Shown: positions 27,664 to 28,671 of the stretch, piece after piece
How the letters are laid out: every line of letters starts with the position of its first letter
How positions within the stretch are numbered: position 1 is the stretch's first letter
Source: CAYNFH01 sp964396385
GTDB taxonomy: Bacteria; Armatimonadota; Chthonomonadetes; Chthonomonadales; CAJBBX01
Assembly (NCBI GenBank): GCA_964396385.1
Contig: CAYNFH010000057.1
Span: 1 to 28,671 of the forward strand
Length of the DNA: 28,671 nucleotides
Direction of reading: 5' to 3'
Program-made: the position numbers and the translations under genes
Notes under the pieces: model-generated
What the model saw: only the letters and a program-made list of their open reading frames with translations
What the model was told of the DNA's origin: nothing
Databases searched by the model: none

Positions 27664-28671
27664 CTATATCGCGGATTTCCTCTCGAAGCGCGGCGTCGGC
27701 TGCGTGTTCGAGATGTCCGGCGGGATGATCACCCATATCCTGGACTCGCTCTACCGGCAAGGCGCCGTGAGGGTGGTGAGCGTGCACCACGAGCAGGCTG
27801 CCGCCTTCGCCGCGGACGCGGCAGGCAGGCTGACCGGCATCCCGGGAGTGGCGATGGCCACGAGCGGCCCGGGCGCCACGAACCTGCTCACGGGCATCGG
27901 AAGCTGCTTCTTCGATTCCACCCCCGCGGTGTTCATCACGGGGCAGGTGAACCGCTACGAGCTGAAGGGTGATCGCCCTATCCGCCAGCTCGGATTCCAG
28001 GAGACGGACATCGTCTCCATGGCCGCGCCCATCACTAAGGCCGCGTGGCAAGTGCGTGAGGCAGAGGACCTCCCCCGGATGCTGCACGGGGCCTTCGAGC
28101 TGGCCACCAGCGGGCGGCCCGGCCCGGTGCTGCTGGACGTCCCGATGGACATCCAGCGGGCGGATGTGGACACCGGAAGGACGGAGGCCCGACCGACTCC
28201 ATCCGTCCTCCGTCCTCCGTCCTCCGTCCTCCGCCACCCGTCTCCGCACAATACGCCGGACCGGGCCGTGTTGGAGGAGATGCTGGACCGGATGGCGCAG
28301 GCGGAGCGGCCGCTCCTGCTGCTGGGAGGCGGGATCCGCTCCTCCGGATCGGCGGCGCAGATCCGGTCCTTCGCGCAGCGGATCCAGGTGCCGGCGGTCC
28401 ACTCCCTGATGGCCGTCGACGTCCTCCCCTACTCGGATCCCTTGCGCGTGGGGATGATCGGGAGCTACGGCAACCGATGGGCGAACCTGGCCGTGGGCCG
28501 GAGCGACTTCCTGCTGGTGCTCGGCAGCCGGCTGGACGTGCGGCAGACAGGCTCCGAGACGCGGGCGTTCAAAGGAGACCGTGCCATCTACCACGTGGAC
28601 TGCGAGCCGGGGGAGATCAACAACCGGGTGCAGGGCTGCCGGGCCATCATCGCGGAGCTGCCGGCGTTCCT
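27650..28671 (+). CDS. Thiamine-diphosphate enzyme, acetolactate synthase-like (possible YerE), 3' end cut
   Basis: N-terminal 340 residues of a ThDP-dependent enzyme of the acetohydroxyacid synthase superfamily. The PYR domain shows VVSVHHEQAAAFAADAAGRL with the catalytic glutamate (Glu48), ATSGPGATNLLTGI and RPGPVLLDVPMDIQ. The central domain begins near residue 205 (RPLLLLGGGIRSSG) and continues to the window end; the cofactor-binding GDG region is outside. Placed directly after CDP-3,6-dideoxyhexose genes, a plausible role is that of YerE, which adds a two-carbon unit from pyruvate to the 4-keto sugar to make yersiniose; an ordinary IlvB is less likely in this operon. ATG 27650 has GAGGG just upstream. 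The interdomain linker contains four heptads. Confidence 0.85.
   Translation, partial: MKGSDYIADFLSKRGVGCVFEMSGGMITHILDSLYRQGAVRVVSVHHEQAAAFAADAAGRLTGIPGVAMATSGPGATNLLTGIGSCFFDSTPAVFITGQVNRYELKGDRPIRQLGFQETDIVSMAAPITKAAWQVREAEDLPRMLHGAFELATSGRPGPVLLDVPMDIQRADVDTGRTEARPTPSVLRPPSSVLRHPSPHNTPDRAVLEEMLDRMAQAERPLLLLGGGIRSSGSAAQIRSFAQRIQVPAVHSLMAVDVLPYSDPLRVGMIGSYGNRWANLAVGRSDFLLVLGSRLDVRQTGSETRAFKGDRAIYHVDCEPGEINNRVQGCRAIIAELPAF
28202..28229 (+). repeat. Four perfect TCCGTCC heptads inside the ThDP enzyme gene
   Basis: The unit is the reverse complement of the GGACGGA found in the MobA-like and serine hydrolase genes. It encodes residues about 185-194, a Ser/Pro/Val/Leu/Arg stretch between the PYR domain and the central domain, and keeps the reading frame open. 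Confidence 0.88.

Noticed and set aside
28202..28229. Frameshift or pseudogene in the ThDP enzyme caused by the repeat
   Set aside because: The reading frame stays open through the array and resumes recognisable central-domain sequence afterwards.

Overview
The window is GC-rich, densely coded bacterial chromosome. It has no rRNA, tRNA, CRISPR array, transposase or phage gene that I can see. The first gene encodes a proteasome-associated AAA ATPase (ARC/Mpa type). Together with a MEP-pathway isoprenoid kinase, a split ComEC and abundant heptanucleotide arrays, it suggests a proteasome-bearing lineage outside the classical Actinobacteria. An Armatimonadota-like organism would fit, but this is a guess from gene content.

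Layout. 1-1307 (minus): 5' part of the proteasome ATPase. 1308-1770: gene-free, with two palindromic repeat remnants. 1771-6268 (plus): a DegT-type PLP enzyme, a Gfo/Idh/MocA oxidoreductase, a Tat-exported serine hydrolase and a small membrane-anchored protein. 6275-9157 (minus): a competence protein split into a membrane channel gene and a separate metallo-beta-lactamase gene joined by an ATGA overlap, then a small antitoxin-like gene with its own promoter. 9212-13226 (plus): a YjhG/YagF-type sugar-acid dehydratase, a tiny membrane protein, DAHP synthase and a small conserved protein. 13343-15066 (minus): a MobA-like nucleotidyltransferase coupled to ispE. 15209-16540 (plus): GAF histidine kinase. 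16649-17353 (minus): Crp/Fnr regulator behind a full-consensus promoter. 17505-17984 (plus): MoaB/MogA. 18330-28671 (plus): a polysaccharide locus. It begins with a giant SLBB export protein and a Wzz/GumC-like chain-length protein. It continues with rfbF, rfbG and rfbH for CDP-3,6-dideoxyhexose synthesis, a sugar-nucleotide reductase, and a ThDP enzyme cut by the window end. The last two genes suggest a branched, yersiniose-like dideoxysugar.

The most unusual structure is not a gene. At least ten sites carry short tandem repeats of 7 (once 8) bases. Five intergenic spacers have one design: a repeat array just after a stop codon, an 82-118 base interior (29 in one case), then the inverted complement of the same array. 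Repeat sequence differs between sites while the architecture is kept, and one pair is a perfect 27-base inverted copy. Other arrays lie inside coding sequences at predicted domain linkers or a loop, supply the last codons of two genes, and in one case appear to supply the start codon and ribosome-binding sequence. A separate dispersed palindrome (two full copies, one half copy) lies in other spacers.
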